This document shows, piece after piece, positions 10,588 to 19,245 of a DNA stretch of 64,000 nucleotides. How positions within the stretch are numbered: the first letter of the stretch is position 1; the number at the start of each line of letters is the position of its first letter. The translations under genes were made by a program, and so were the position numbers. This DNA is from Pseudarthrobacter phenanthrenivorans (GTDB lineage Bacteria; Actinomycetota; Actinomycetes; Actinomycetales; Micrococcaceae), in NCBI RefSeq assembly GCF_000813845.1, contig NZ_JWTB01000012.1, positions 107,734-171,733 on the forward strand, written 5' to 3'. The notes beneath the pieces are model-generated. The model was given only the letters and a program-made list of their open reading frames with translations. It was not told where the DNA came from and searched no databases.

Positions 10588-10872
10588 ATGACGGCTCCTA
10601 CGGTGGAAGCGGCGATCCATGAATTACTGGATCTCGCCTGGAATGTTGTCTACGACCTGCTCGAGGAGCGGGGGCTGCTCGGTGACGGATTGTTCGTTGA
10701 GGAGTTCACTGGCATCCATTCCTGGCTGGACGGCCCTGCCAGGTACACCATCGTCCATTCGCAAACGGTAGCTGTGCTTTTTGTGGACACGCGGCCCGTG
10801 GATGCCATCGCCTTCCACCACGACCTGCTGGGAGCCGATAATCCCGCAGGCTACTTCACGGTGCCCGGCTGA
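10588..10872 (+). CDS. Hypothetical protein, 94 aa
   Basis: Small soluble protein with an N-terminal helix (AAIHELLDLAWNVVYDLLEE) and a beta-rich remainder (YTIVHSQTVAVLFVDTRP). The ATG at 10588 is preceded by GGGAGG 11 bases upstream. No family is recognised and no membrane segment is present. It is divergent from the lipoprotein gene and convergent with the 11120 gene. Confidence 0.65.
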   Translation: MTAPTVEAAIHELLDLAWNVVYDLLEERGLLGDGLFVEEFTGIHSWLDGPARYTIVHSQTVAVLFVDTRPVDAIAFHHDLLGADNPAGYFTVPG

Positions 10873-10940
10873 ATACCCGCCTGCCTGTCTGGGGTGGTTA
10901 TGGCAGACCCCGTGCAGGGCGCCGTCTGGAACAGAAGGAT

Positions 10941-11000
10941 GGGCCGGCGGCGGTTTGGGGGGCTGCATCCCCGGTCTCCCGGATGCGGTGCCGCCGGCCC
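10941..11000. terminator. Nested hairpin between convergent genes
   Basis: Outer arms GGGCCGGCGGC (10941-10951) and complement (10990-11000) enclose a second stem GCATCC/GGATGC (10965-10970 with 10981-10986). It stands between the end of the 10588 gene and the end of the 11120 gene, so a shared terminator is likely. The rest of 10873-11119 shows no gene. Confidence 0.6.
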
Positions 11001-11119
11001 TGTCCTCTTTGGTAAGGCCCCGCCCCAGCGGCGGGATCTTGCCTCTAAGGTAGGCCGCATTCCTAAACGCGAGCCCACATTCGCCGCAACTTTGGCTCAA
11101 GACTAGCCGTGGATTCAGG

Positions 11120-12322
11120 TCACTTCCCAGCCTCACCCCGCACGATGTTAACGGCTTCGGACAGGGCGGCCAGCCGCCGGTTCGACGCCAGCCCCAGGTG
11201 ATACACGTGCAGTTCGCCCGCGCCAGCCCCAGCCAAGGTGCCCCATTCACGGGCCAAAGTGCCGCCGTCGGACGCTTTCGGCGGCAACGCGAGCACATAG
11301 GCGCCCACGCGGACATCGTAGGCGCCCGCCATGGCTTCCACCGTCCCGGCGGCCTCGTGCGCGCCACCCCAGCAGGGCACGACGGCGGTCACGTCGCGCA
11401 GGTGCCTCCGAAAATGGCTCCTGCCAACCGCCTCAAAGGGGACGAACGGACCCGTGCTCCACGGATCCGGTGTGGTGTGGATGGAGACCCGGGGAAAAGA
11501 CCCAGTGGCCTGGATGACTGCCAGGCATTCATCCAGAAGCATCGCCGTGGCATCCCATCGGGCATCCAGCAGCGGAAGGAAATCCTGGGCTCCCGACGCA
11601 AAAGCCGGCGTCATGGCCGGATCCTCGGCGTGCAGGACCGCCAGTTTCACCTGATGCTGGTATTCCCCGGGAGGAAGCCCCCGGGACTCATAGCCGTCTT
11701 TGCAGGCATCGCAAAAACACAGCGACAGCAGGGCCTGGACCCAAGGCGAATACTCTGCGCCCTCGGTTTTCTCGTGCCGGTTCTGGTGGCTGAAACCCAA
11801 CGGGCCCGCCGCCTCGAGAATCAGTCCGTCCGGCTGTCCCAGCTCCAGGACCTGGCGGACCAGGCCGGCGGCGTAGGACCGGACCTGAGGCTGGGAGGGG
11901 CACAACGCGTACCTGTAGGCTTCGCCGAAGGCATTGCGGACGCACAGGTCGGGGTTGTTTCCGCCCGCGGCACTGGAGTGCGTTAACACCGTCCAGGCGT
12001 CCACGGGCAGACCTGCCGCCTGGAGGGCGGTTGCCGCCTCACCGAATGCGTTCGTCGTCCCGGTCCACTCCGCGCCGCTGCCCGGCGCCAGCCGCAGGCC
12101 AGCGAAGGCCTGGCCCGGGGGCACATAAAGTGCTGCGGAGCGGGCGTCCACCACCCGGCGGCCGGGATGCCGGGGGGTTCCAGCCCGCACCGAATGGTAA
12201 GCGGCGGCAAGCGCCACACGGTCCACGCCGGTGTCCCTGACCCAGGCCACCGCATCCGGGTCGCCCAGCACGTCCCAGGGATAGAGATAGCCGGTAACCT
12301 GCAGCGGCCGTGCAGCTACCAC
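11120..12322 (-). CDS. Unknown protein linked to glucarate dehydratase, possible TIM-barrel hydrolase
   Basis: 400-residue cytoplasmic protein with no signal peptide. Features are an early GYLYPWDVLGD, a central LILEAAGPLGF with Glu 170, a His-containing FSHQNRHEK (His 179 and 183), and a C-x-C-x2-C group CFCDAC (Cys 202, 204, 207) that could bind zinc. The alternation of strands and helices resembles glycoside-hydrolase-like barrels, but I cannot assign a family. The GTG start at 12322 overlaps the stop of gudD by seven bases, so it is the last gene of the uronate operon. A role on uronate-containing glycosides or lactones is inference. Confidence 0.75.
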   Translation of the reverse strand: MVAARPLQVTGYLYPWDVLGDPDAVAWVRDTGVDRVALAAAYHSVRAGTPRHPGRRVVDARSAALYVPPGQAFAGLRLAPGSGAEWTGTTNAFGEAATALQAAGLPVDAWTVLTHSSAAGGNNPDLCVRNAFGEAYRYALCPSQPQVRSYAAGLVRQVLELGQPDGLILEAAGPLGFSHQNRHEKTEGAEYSPWVQALLSLCFCDACKDGYESRGLPPGEYQHQVKLAVLHAEDPAMTPAFASGAQDFLPLLDARWDATAMLLDECLAVIQATGSFPRVSIHTTPDPWSTGPFVPFEAVGRSHFRRHLRDVTAVVPCWGGAHEAAGTVEAMAGAYDVRVGAYVLALPPKASDGGTLAREWGTLAGAGAGELHVYHLGLASNRRLAALSEAVNIVRGEAGK

Positions 12323-13605
12323 CGGGGGAGGGCGGCCGTGAAATCCGGGACAAAACGCTGCATGTAGCCAGTGTCGTCCCGGGCCGTCATGCGGGCGTCC
12401 AGGTACTGCTGGTGAAGTTCGGCCAGCTTCTCCCGGTCCAGTTCCACGCCAAGGCCGGTGCCGGCGGGTACCCGGACGCTGCCGTCAATGAACTTCAGGG
12501 CGCCGGGCTTGACCACGTCGTTATGTCCGTTCCAGGGATAGTGTGTGTCGCAGGCGTAGGTCAGGGCGGGTGTGGCCGCGGCAACGTGGACCATGGCAGC
12601 GAGGCTGATGCCGAGGTGGGAGTTGGAATGCATGGACAGTCCTATGCCGAAGGTTTCGCAGATGGCGCCCAGTTCCCGGGTGTGGCGGAGGCCGCCCCAG
12701 TAGTGGTGGTCGCCCAGGATGACCTGGACGGAACCGAGTTCCACACTTTTCTTGATGTGCTCGAAGGCCACGACGCACATGTTGGTGGCGAGGGGCATGG
12801 GGGCGGCAGCCGCAACCTGGCCCATACCCTCCAGGCCCGGCGTCGGATCTTCCAGGTACTCAAGCAGGCCCGCAGTTTCGGCTGCCACCCACGCGGACGT
12901 CTCCACCGTCCATGCGGTGTTGGGGTCCAGCCGGAGGGGAAGGTCCGGAAATGCTTCCCGCAAAGCGCGGATTGCTTCGATTTCCTGGGCCGGCGGAAAG
13001 ACTCCGCCCTTCAGTTTGATGGATTTGAACCCAAACTCGCGGATCATGCGCTGTGCCTGGCCGACGATGCCCTCCGGGTCAAGCGCCTCCCCCCAGCCAT
13101 CGGTAATGGCCGGTCGTCCATCGAGTGCGGGATGTTCGGCCCACTTATAGAAGAGGTAGGCGCTGAAGGGAACCTCGTCACGTACCGTTCCGCCCAGCAG
13201 TTCGCTGACGGTGCGGCCGGTTGCGTGCCCCTGGATGTCCAGGGCGGCGACTTCGAAGGCGGAGAAGACGGCTGCCCGTTCGAAGGCGGAGAGGTTTGGG
13301 TCCAGTGCCTTGTTGATGAGTTGTTCCATCCTGGAGGTCTCAAAGACGCTGATGCCTTTGATGGCGTTGGCGCCGGCGGCAAGGTTGTCCAGGCGGCTTT
13401 GGCCGCCGGCGCATTCGCCCAGGCCCAGGAGCCCGTTGGCGGTGCGGAGTTCGATAACCACCCGGTGCACCAGGGGCTCATGGACTCCGACGGCGTTCAG
13501 CAGCGGCGGATCGGAAAAGGCGATGGGAGTGATGGTGACGTCGGTTATGGCCAGGTCAGCCGCGGTGGCTGCTGCGGCGGCAGGAATAGTGGAACTGGTT
13601 TTCAT
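12316..13605 (-). CDS. gudD: Glucarate dehydratase (enolase superfamily)
   Basis: Dehydrates D-glucarate (or related aldarates) to 5-keto-4-deoxyglucarate. 429 residues, close to the 440-450 usual in the family. Expected active-site pieces are present: KLKG with Lys 197/Lys 199, RLDPNTAW with Asp 227 and Asn 229, acidic pair near 252-253, Asn 275, Asp 299 in LGDHHYWGG, and catalytic His in SMHSNSHLG (326-330). It follows the transporter permease by 42 bases. The divergent uronate dehydrogenase would feed it aldarate, which supports an oxidative hexuronate pathway. Confidence 0.93.
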   Translation of the reverse strand: MKTSSTIPAAAAATAADLAITDVTITPIAFSDPPLLNAVGVHEPLVHRVVIELRTANGLLGLGECAGGQSRLDNLAAGANAIKGISVFETSRMEQLINKALDPNLSAFERAAVFSAFEVAALDIQGHATGRTVSELLGGTVRDEVPFSAYLFYKWAEHPALDGRPAITDGWGEALDPEGIVGQAQRMIREFGFKSIKLKGGVFPPAQEIEAIRALREAFPDLPLRLDPNTAWTVETSAWVAAETAGLLEYLEDPTPGLEGMGQVAAAAPMPLATNMCVVAFEHIKKSVELGSVQVILGDHHYWGGLRHTRELGAICETFGIGLSMHSNSHLGISLAAMVHVAAATPALTYACDTHYPWNGHNDVVKPGALKFIDGSVRVPAGTGLGVELDREKLAELHQQYLDARMTARDDTGYMQRFVPDFTAALPRW

Positions 13606-13647
13606 GAGAGTTCTTTCGTGGTGGGGCTGGGGGAGGCCTGGCCGTCC

Positions 13648-14562
13648 CTAGCCCTTGGTGGCGCCCGAGGTGATGCCGCGGATCATGGAGCGTTGCAGGA
13701 AGAGGTACACCAGGAGGCTGGGGATCATGGCCATCAGTGCTCCGGCCAACAGCACGCCGGGTCCGACGGTGGTGTCATTGCGGAGTACCGACAATGCCAC
13801 GGTGAGTGTGTAGTCGCCGGGATCATTGGCCGCGATGAGGGGGAGGAGGTACTGGTCCCAGACCATCATGAATCCGAAGATCCCGATCACACCCAGCGCC
13901 GGCTTGCACAGTGGCAGGATGATGGTGAACAGCATGCGGAATTCACCCACGCCGTCAAGACGGGCTGCCTCCTCGATTTCTGCGGGAATCTCCTTCATGA
14001 ATTCGCTCATGATGAAGATGGAGAATCCCCAGATGCCTACGGGCAGGATGACGGCGAGGACTGTTCCCCGCAGGCTGATGCCCAGCAGCGGGAGGTCGCC
14101 CAGCACCAGGGACAGCGGGATTCCGATGATTTCCTCGGGCAGCATCATGGTCATCAGGACCAATAGGAGGACCAGGGCCTGTCCCCGGAATTTTTTGCGG
14201 CTGAGGCTGTAGGCGGCGAATACGGAGACGGTCATTTGGAGCAGGAGTCCGCCGCCGGCGACCACCAGCGAGTTCAGCAAGTAGCCCCAAAGACCTTGTT
14301 GCTGCGCTGCCTGGAAGTTCTGCAGCGTAAAAGTTTTGGGGAGCAGTGATATCTCAGTCGGGCTGGAATTCCGGTCAAAGGCGCCGGAGATGACGGCCAT
14401 AAACGGCAGGGCGAAGATGCAGAACACCAGGGCGCAGAGGAGGACGCGCAGGACCATGTTGGGCCCGAAGCGGGGGGACCAGCCCAGGGCGGTGTCGAAC
14501 CTGGCGCCGGCGGATGACGGCCTGCCTGCGCGCGGGTTCTTTCGGGTCAGTGTCTGGCTCAT
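13648..14562 (-). CDS. ABC sugar transporter permease (MalG type)
   Basis: Inner-membrane permease of the CUT1 class with about six helices. The cytoplasmic EAA loop is EEAARLDGVGEFRMLFTIILPL. The true start is ATG 14562 (MSQTLTRKN), overlapping the stop of the preceding permease by four bases. With the partner permease and binding protein it should import an acidic sugar or oligosaccharide, judged from the adjoining gudD. No ATPase gene is present; actinobacterial CUT1 systems commonly use a shared MsiK-type ATPase encoded elsewhere. Confidence 0.93.
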   Translation of the reverse strand: MSQTLTRKNPRAGRPSSAGARFDTALGWSPRFGPNMVLRVLLCALVFCIFALPFMAVISGAFDRNSSPTEISLLPKTFTLQNFQAAQQQGLWGYLLNSLVVAGGGLLLQMTVSVFAAYSLSRKKFRGQALVLLLVLMTMMLPEEIIGIPLSLVLGDLPLLGISLRGTVLAVILPVGIWGFSIFIMSEFMKEIPAEIEEAARLDGVGEFRMLFTIILPLCKPALGVIGIFGFMMVWDQYLLPLIAANDPGDYTLTVALSVLRNDTTVGPGVLLAGALMAMIPSLLVYLFLQRSMIRGITSGATKG

Positions 14563-15509
14563 CGTGCTGCCTTCCTCTTGGCCAGGAGTTGGGTTCCGAC
14601 GGTCAGGAGCAAGGTGACCACCAGAAGCAGGACTGCGGCAGCGGAGGCTACGCCAATATCGTTCCGCTGGAAGCCCAGGGAGTACATGCGGGTCATCCAT
14701 ACCTCTGTTGAGCCGGCCGGCCCGCCGCCTGTCAGCACGTACACTTCCGTGAAGCTGCGCAGGCTGCGGATGGCGGCCAGGGTCAGGACGATCACCAGCG
14801 AGGGACGGAGGGCGGGCAGGGTGATGTACCGCAGGCGCTGCCAGATTGTGGCCCCGTCTACTCCCGCGGACTCGTACAGGGAGCGGTCCACCCCGGTCAG
14901 CCCGGCGAGGATAATCACCATGTTGTAGGGTGCACCGCTCCAGATACCCACGACGGCGATGGACCAGAGTGCCGTGTCCGTGCCGTTGAGGAACTGCAGC
15001 GGACCGAGTCCCAGCCACCCAAGGATGCTGTTGAGGGGTCCGTCAGGGGTGGGGAAGTAGAGGAGCCGCCAGATTTCGCCGACCACGGCCAGGGCTGTGA
15101 CCACGGGAAGGAAGATGGTGGTGCGGAGGATCCACAGCGACCGTGCCTGCCCTTCGAGGAGCAGCGCCAGGAGAAAGCCGACCACCAGTGCGCCGAGCGT
15201 TTGGGTGACACCCAGGACCACCGTGTGTCCGAGGGCCTCCATGAAGCGCGCATCGGTCAGCACGGCAACGTAGTTGTCGAGGCCGACGAAGACGTCTCCC
15301 AGGAACGGTTGGACCTTGAAGAAGCTCAGCCGGATGCCTTCGGCCATGGGGATGAATTTAAAGTAGAGACCGAGGACGGCGGCCGGCACCAGGAAGAGCC
15401 AGACGGCCAGGGCCTGTTTCGTGTTGCGGCGCCTGCCGCGGGTGGGCGCCGTCCCCGTCTCCGGCCCCGCGGCCAGCAGGCCTGCCGGTTTCGTTGGCGT
15501 TGCGGTCAT
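14559..15509 (-). CDS. ABC sugar transporter permease (MalF type)
   Basis: 316-residue permease. After a short cytoplasmic lead rich in Arg there are about six hydrophobic helices, with the EAA loop YESAGVDGATIWQRLRYITLP contacting the ATPase. Its ATG overlaps the binding-protein stop (ATGA at 15506-15509) and its own stop overlaps the next permease start, so the three transporter genes are translationally coupled. Confidence 0.93.
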   Translation of the reverse strand: MTATPTKPAGLLAAGPETGTAPTRGRRRNTKQALAVWLFLVPAAVLGLYFKFIPMAEGIRLSFFKVQPFLGDVFVGLDNYVAVLTDARFMEALGHTVVLGVTQTLGALVVGFLLALLLEGQARSLWILRTTIFLPVVTALAVVGEIWRLLYFPTPDGPLNSILGWLGLGPLQFLNGTDTALWSIAVVGIWSGAPYNMVIILAGLTGVDRSLYESAGVDGATIWQRLRYITLPALRPSLVIVLTLAAIRSLRSFTEVYVLTGGGPAGSTEVWMTRMYSLGFQRNDIGVASAAAVLLLVVTLLLTVGTQLLAKRKAAR

Positions 15510-16837
15510 GACGTGGCGTTCTGGCTTGTCAGTTCGTGGGTGATGGCCGAGTCAAGGTCCTTCAGGCCTGACGCCACGTTGTCCGCCGCGCAGTCCGAGA
15601 AGATCTTGTTCAGGGCTTCGGCGGCAGCCTGCTTGACCGGCACGAAGTTGATCGCCGAAGGGAAGGATTTCGACGAGTTCTTCAGGGCGTCCTGGACAAC
15701 GGTCCACCGGGGATCGTTGTAGACCGCGGCAGCATCGACGTCGGAGTTCACGGGCACGCGGACAACCGGCTGCTTGCCGGCGGTCATGCCGGCTTTTTGT
15801 CCGTCGGCGGACACCAGGTAGTCAATAACCTTCCTGGTCTGGTCTTTTTTGCCATTGGTGGCCGTGACGTAGATGTTTTCGCCTTCGGCCAGGACAGTGT
15901 TGTCCACCGAACCTTTGGGGGCTTCGATGACTTCGTACTTGTCCTTGCCAAGCGCCGTGTCAAAGGAGGAGAAGTTGTAGGGGCCGGTGAGGATGATGCC
16001 GGTCTTTCCGGTCTGGAAGAAGGGTGAAGCGGCACTGGTGGCCGCCGTCAGTGCGCCGGGCTGCGTATTGCCGGGTGTGCAGAACTGTTGCTTGATCCAG
16101 GTAACGCCTTGCTGGGTTTCACTGCTGCTGGCGGCGGCGGTGTACTTTCCGTTGCCGTTGTTTTTCAGGTAGGCGCCGCCGTCCTGCCAAAGGTACGAAG
16201 AGGCCCACCAGCCCAGATATCCGCGTTCGGTGGATCCCGGTACGGTCATACCGAAGGTGTCCGCCTGCCCATTGCCGTCAGGGTCCTTGGTGGCGAATGC
16301 GGTGGCCAGCGCGGCGAGGTCGTCCTGTGTTTTCGGAACCGGAAGCCCCAGCTTTTCCCGCCAGTCCTTCCTGATCATAGTCACCATGGTCTGGCGTGAG
16401 AATGGAATGCCGTACGTAGCCCCATCCTGGCCCACCGTCTCAGTCCACAATGAGTCGGCGATCTTGTCGCCGCCGGACACCGATGACCTGTCCACTTTCT
16501 GCAGATAGCCCTGGGACGTGTAGTTGCCCAGTGCCGCGGAGTCGTTGATCACAATATCCGGCAGCTTCTTTGATGCGGCCCTGGTCTGCAGCTGCTGGTC
16601 GAGGTCCGGGACGCCCTGGAAGTTGACCGGGACGCCTGTTTTCGCGGTGAACTCCTTGAACAGCGCCGCGTACGTAGTTGAGGCGTCTGTGCCGGCACGC
16701 GCCCAGACCTCGATGGGTTGGCCGTCGTCCTTGGCAGCAGGTGCTGACGCCCCACTGCCGCAGCCTGTCAGCAGGGCGGCTGAGGTGGCTGCCACCGCCA
16801 GAACTGTCCGGGAGCGCGCCTTGAACTTCGAATCCAC
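15506..16837 (-). CDS. Extracellular solute-binding lipoprotein, uronate/aldarate-type sugar ABC transporter
   Basis: 443-residue family 1 solute-binding protein. The N-terminus is a Sec signal peptide ending in lipobox LLTGCGSG, so it is anchored outside the membrane. The start is GTG 16837 with GGAG eight bases upstream. The mature domain has the family pattern (IEVWARAGTD, a DPDGNGQADTFG loop, an aromatic-rich pocket region). Substrate is inferred from neighbours: glucarate dehydratase in the same operon and uronate dehydrogenase divergent. It is the first gene of the operon, next to the palindrome at 16878-16893. Confidence 0.92.
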   Translation of the reverse strand: MDSKFKARSRTVLAVAATSAALLTGCGSGASAPAAKDDGQPIEVWARAGTDASTTYAALFKEFTAKTGVPVNFQGVPDLDQQLQTRAASKKLPDIVINDSAALGNYTSQGYLQKVDRSSVSGGDKIADSLWTETVGQDGATYGIPFSRQTMVTMIRKDWREKLGLPVPKTQDDLAALATAFATKDPDGNGQADTFGMTVPGSTERGYLGWWASSYLWQDGGAYLKNNGNGKYTAAASSSETQQGVTWIKQQFCTPGNTQPGALTAATSAASPFFQTGKTGIILTGPYNFSSFDTALGKDKYEVIEAPKGSVDNTVLAEGENIYVTATNGKKDQTRKVIDYLVSADGQKAGMTAGKQPVVRVPVNSDVDAAAVYNDPRWTVVQDALKNSSKSFPSAINFVPVKQAAAEALNKIFSDCAADNVASGLKDLDSAITHELTSQNATS

Positions 16838-16877
16838 TTTGATTCTCCTTTTTACATATATAAACAGCTGCTACTAT

Positions 16878-16893
16878 GTGAAACGTACTTCAC
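16878..16893. promoter_or_regulatory. Inverted repeat GTGAA-N6-TTCAC, candidate IclR operator
   Basis: The 16-bp site GTGAAACGTACTTCAC lies between the divergent binding-protein operon (start 16837) and uronate dehydrogenase (start about 16938). The TGAAAC half resembles sites of IclR-family KdgR-type repressors, and an IclR regulator is encoded two genes away. Assignment is inference from position and symmetry. Confidence 0.55.
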
Positions 16894-16937
16894 GAGCGTA
16901 TGATTAGCATCACAGGGTGTCAACCATTGGAGGAAGA

Positions 16938-17771
16938 GTGCCGGCAGCACCGAAAGCACGCGCGATCGCCATAACGGGTGGCGCCGGGATGATGGCCACC
17001 TTGCTGCGGCCCTACCTTGCCGCGGCGGGATACGAGGTGCGCCTTCTGGACCTGGTGGAGGCCCGGGACCCTGGGCCCACCGAAGTAGCCATGGTTGGGT
17101 CGGTAACCGATCCGGACTTCATGAACGACTCCCTGCGCGGCGTCTCCGGACTCGTCCATCTGGGCGGCCTCCACCGGGAGATGAACTGGATGGACATTGC
17201 CGCCACCAACATCACCGGCACCCAGGTAGCCCTCGAAGCAGCGAGGTGCAACGGCGTCGAACGCGTCCTGCTGGCCAGCTCCACGCACGCGGTGGGGTTC
17301 CACAACCTCTCGGATGCTGCGGTGGATGGGGTGCTCGCGCCACGGCCGGATACCTACTACGGCGTCAGCAAGGTGGCCGTTGAAGCATTGGGCAGCCTGT
17401 ACGCGGACAAATACCGCATGAAGGTGGTCAGCGCCCGGATAGGAACCGGCGGCGCACGCCCGGGCAATTCAAGGACCCTGGGCTCCTGGCTCTCCCCGGC
17501 GGATTCATTCAGGCTCGTTGAGGCGGCGTTGAACGACCTCGGCGCCCCGGGCCATCACGTGGTGTGGGCTGTTTCAGCCAATACCCGTGGCTGGGCGAAC
17601 CTTGAGGCCGGAAGGCGGATCGGGTACGACCCTCAGGACGACGCGGAGCTCTACGCCGACGGAATCGATACTTCCGGGGAGGATGCTGAAACGGGCCTCC
17701 TTGGCGGGTTTTGGGCCAGCGATGGCCATAGGGTAGGTATGGACAACTACCCGCACCTGGCCGCGAAGTGA
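16938..17771 (+). CDS. udh: Uronate dehydrogenase-like NAD-dependent SDR
   Basis: Extended short-chain dehydrogenase. The Rossmann motif is AITGGAGMMA, and the catalytic region is YYGVSK preceded by LLASSTHAVGF. The segments GLVHLGGLHRE, PRPDTYYGVSK, and VWAVSANTRGW follow known bacterial uronate dehydrogenases, which oxidise glucuronate or galacturonate to the aldarolactone. GTG 16938 has GGAGG four bases upstream; an upstream GTG at 16917 is possible. Sharing a promoter region with an aldarate dehydratase operon supports the function. Confidence 0.85.
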   Translation: MPAAPKARAIAITGGAGMMATLLRPYLAAAGYEVRLLDLVEARDPGPTEVAMVGSVTDPDFMNDSLRGVSGLVHLGGLHREMNWMDIAATNITGTQVALEAARCNGVERVLLASSTHAVGFHNLSDAAVDGVLAPRPDTYYGVSKVAVEALGSLYADKYRMKVVSARIGTGGARPGNSRTLGSWLSPADSFRLVEAALNDLGAPGHHVVWAVSANTRGWANLEAGRRIGYDPQDDAELYADGIDTSGEDAETGLLGGFWASDGHRVGMDNYPHLAAK

Positions 17772-17808
17772 GCTGCTGCAGTCCGGTGTGGCGAAAGGGG
17801 GAGCGGTA

Positions 17809-18618
17809 ATGGCACCGGTGGATGTACAGGCCGGCACGCGGGGCGAAGCGCCCGGGGACGTCAAACTGGTCAAGTCCGCAGAGCGGACCATCGCCATCCT
17901 TGAGCTCCTGGCGTCCGCCCCGCAGCCGCTGACCACTGCCGAGATCTTCAAGCAGACAGGGTATCCGCGCTCCAGCCTGCACTGGCTGCTGCTGACGCTC
18001 CTGGAGCTTAACTGGATCGAGCAGACACCGGAGGGCGCTTACAGGATAGGCACGCATGCCCTGCTGTGCGGTACGGCCTACCTGGACAGGGATCCGGTCA
18101 TGGAGCACGTTTCGGCCATCCTGGAGAAGGTCCGCAACGCCACTACCTTCACCACCCACTACGCGCGCATCGACCGGTCGGACGTCATCTACCTTGCAAC
18201 GCGGCAGGCCGTGGACCGGCGCCGGCTGTCCTCACGGGTGGGACGCAAACTGCCGGCCCAGGTGACGGCATTGGGCAAAGCCATCCTCGCCGAGTATACG
18301 GACGCCGAGGTCCGGCAGCGCATTGGCGATGGTCCCTATGCCCGGCTGACCCCGAACAGCGTCCCCGATTTCACGGCGCTCCAGGCCGAGCTGGCTGACT
18401 TTCGGAAGACTGGCCATGCCATTGAATGGGAGCAGAATACAGTGGGCCTGTGCTGCGTGAGCGTCGTGGTTCCGTACCGCATCCCAGGCACCGACGCCAT
18501 GAGCTGCTCCATGCCGGTGGAACTTGCCACCGAGGGAGTCATCGCGGAGACCGTCGAGACGCTCCACTCCGCAGCGGGTGAGCTGGCCCGGACCCTTCGC
18601 GCGGCCGGTATCCGCTGA
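17809..18618 (+). CDS. IclR-family transcriptional regulator
   Basis: About 269 residues. The N-terminal winged helix-turn-helix starts at VKSAERTIAILELLAS with the recognition helix near TGYPRSSLHWLLLTL, and the C-terminal IclR effector domain includes VTALGKAILAEY and VGLCCVSVVVPYR. ATG 17809 has GGGGGAG upstream and is preferred to GTG 17788. It follows uronate dehydrogenase by 37 bases, so the two are probably co-transcribed. It most likely controls the divergent promoters in response to a uronate or aldarate intermediate. Confidence 0.9.
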   Translation: MAPVDVQAGTRGEAPGDVKLVKSAERTIAILELLASAPQPLTTAEIFKQTGYPRSSLHWLLLTLLELNWIEQTPEGAYRIGTHALLCGTAYLDRDPVMEHVSAILEKVRNATTFTTHYARIDRSDVIYLATRQAVDRRRLSSRVGRKLPAQVTALGKAILAEYTDAEVRQRIGDGPYARLTPNSVPDFTALQAELADFRKTGHAIEWEQNTVGLCCVSVVVPYRIPGTDAMSCSMPVELATEGVIAETVETLHSAAGELARTLRAAGIR

Positions 18619-18634
18619 CCGGACCACACCGACG

Positions 18635-19153
18635 CTACTCCGCCAGCGAGTATGAGGAACCTGAAGCCGTGCGCCGCAGCAGGCCGAAGTCCACCAGATA
18701 GCGGCGCAGCAGCACCACATCGTCGGTATAACTGAGGAGCCGTTCGTTGACCTGCCTCTCAGTAAGCCGTTCCCCGGGCGACATTACCTCGCCCGCGATC
18801 CTGGCCAGGAGCGCCCGCCGTTCCGCGGCGTTCGCCGGGTACTGTTCAATCCGGCCCAGCCGCAGGAACCTGTCCAGGCCGGTGCGCGGCTGCCGCCGGG
18901 GCTGCTGGGCGAGCAGGTCCCGGAAGACCGCGTCCGCAGCCAGCAGGCCGCCGCGCCCATCCTCTTCCACAAGACCGGACTCGAGCAGGGCGGCGAACGC
19001 CTTGTTCCGCCGGTGCTCCTTGACCCCGGCCAGGACGTCGGGCGGGGCGGTTCCCAGCACTATCTGCGCATAGGCGGTTCTCGCATCGGCGTTGCCGAGG
19101 GTCGCCAGCACCCGGCGCCAGTGCGGGCCGCCCATTCTCCTGCCTCCGGCCAT
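18635..19153 (-). CDS. DUF2087 domain protein
   Basis: 172 residues. The N-terminal half (GGPHWRRVLATLGNADARTAYAQIVLG) looks like a winged helix. The C-terminal half has the DUF2087 pattern: FLRLGRIEQYPANAAERRALL, then ERLTERQVNERL and VLLRRYLVDFGLLRRTASG. DUF2087 proteins are thought to be small DNA-binding or regulatory proteins, but no target is known. ATG 19153 has AAGGAG four bases upstream. It is convergent with the IclR gene and not obviously part of the GH32 operon. Confidence 0.85.
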   Translation of the reverse strand: MAGGRRMGGPHWRRVLATLGNADARTAYAQIVLGTAPPDVLAGVKEHRRNKAFAALLESGLVEEDGRGGLLAADAVFRDLLAQQPRRQPRTGLDRFLRLGRIEQYPANAAERRALLARIAGEVMSPGERLTERQVNERLLSYTDDVVLLRRYLVDFGLLRRTASGSSYSLAE

Positions 19154-19245
19154 GCCGCTCCTTCCCGTGCCGCCGTCCCGGCGTCTGGCACCGTGATCTG
19201 CGGGGAGATCGTAGTCCTGATGGTCGGGTTCGGGAAGTGCAGGGA

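Noticed and set aside
12310..14166. Plus-strand open frame of 618 codons opposite gudD and the permease.
   Set aside because: Shadow of well-supported genes, without motif or ribosome-binding signal.
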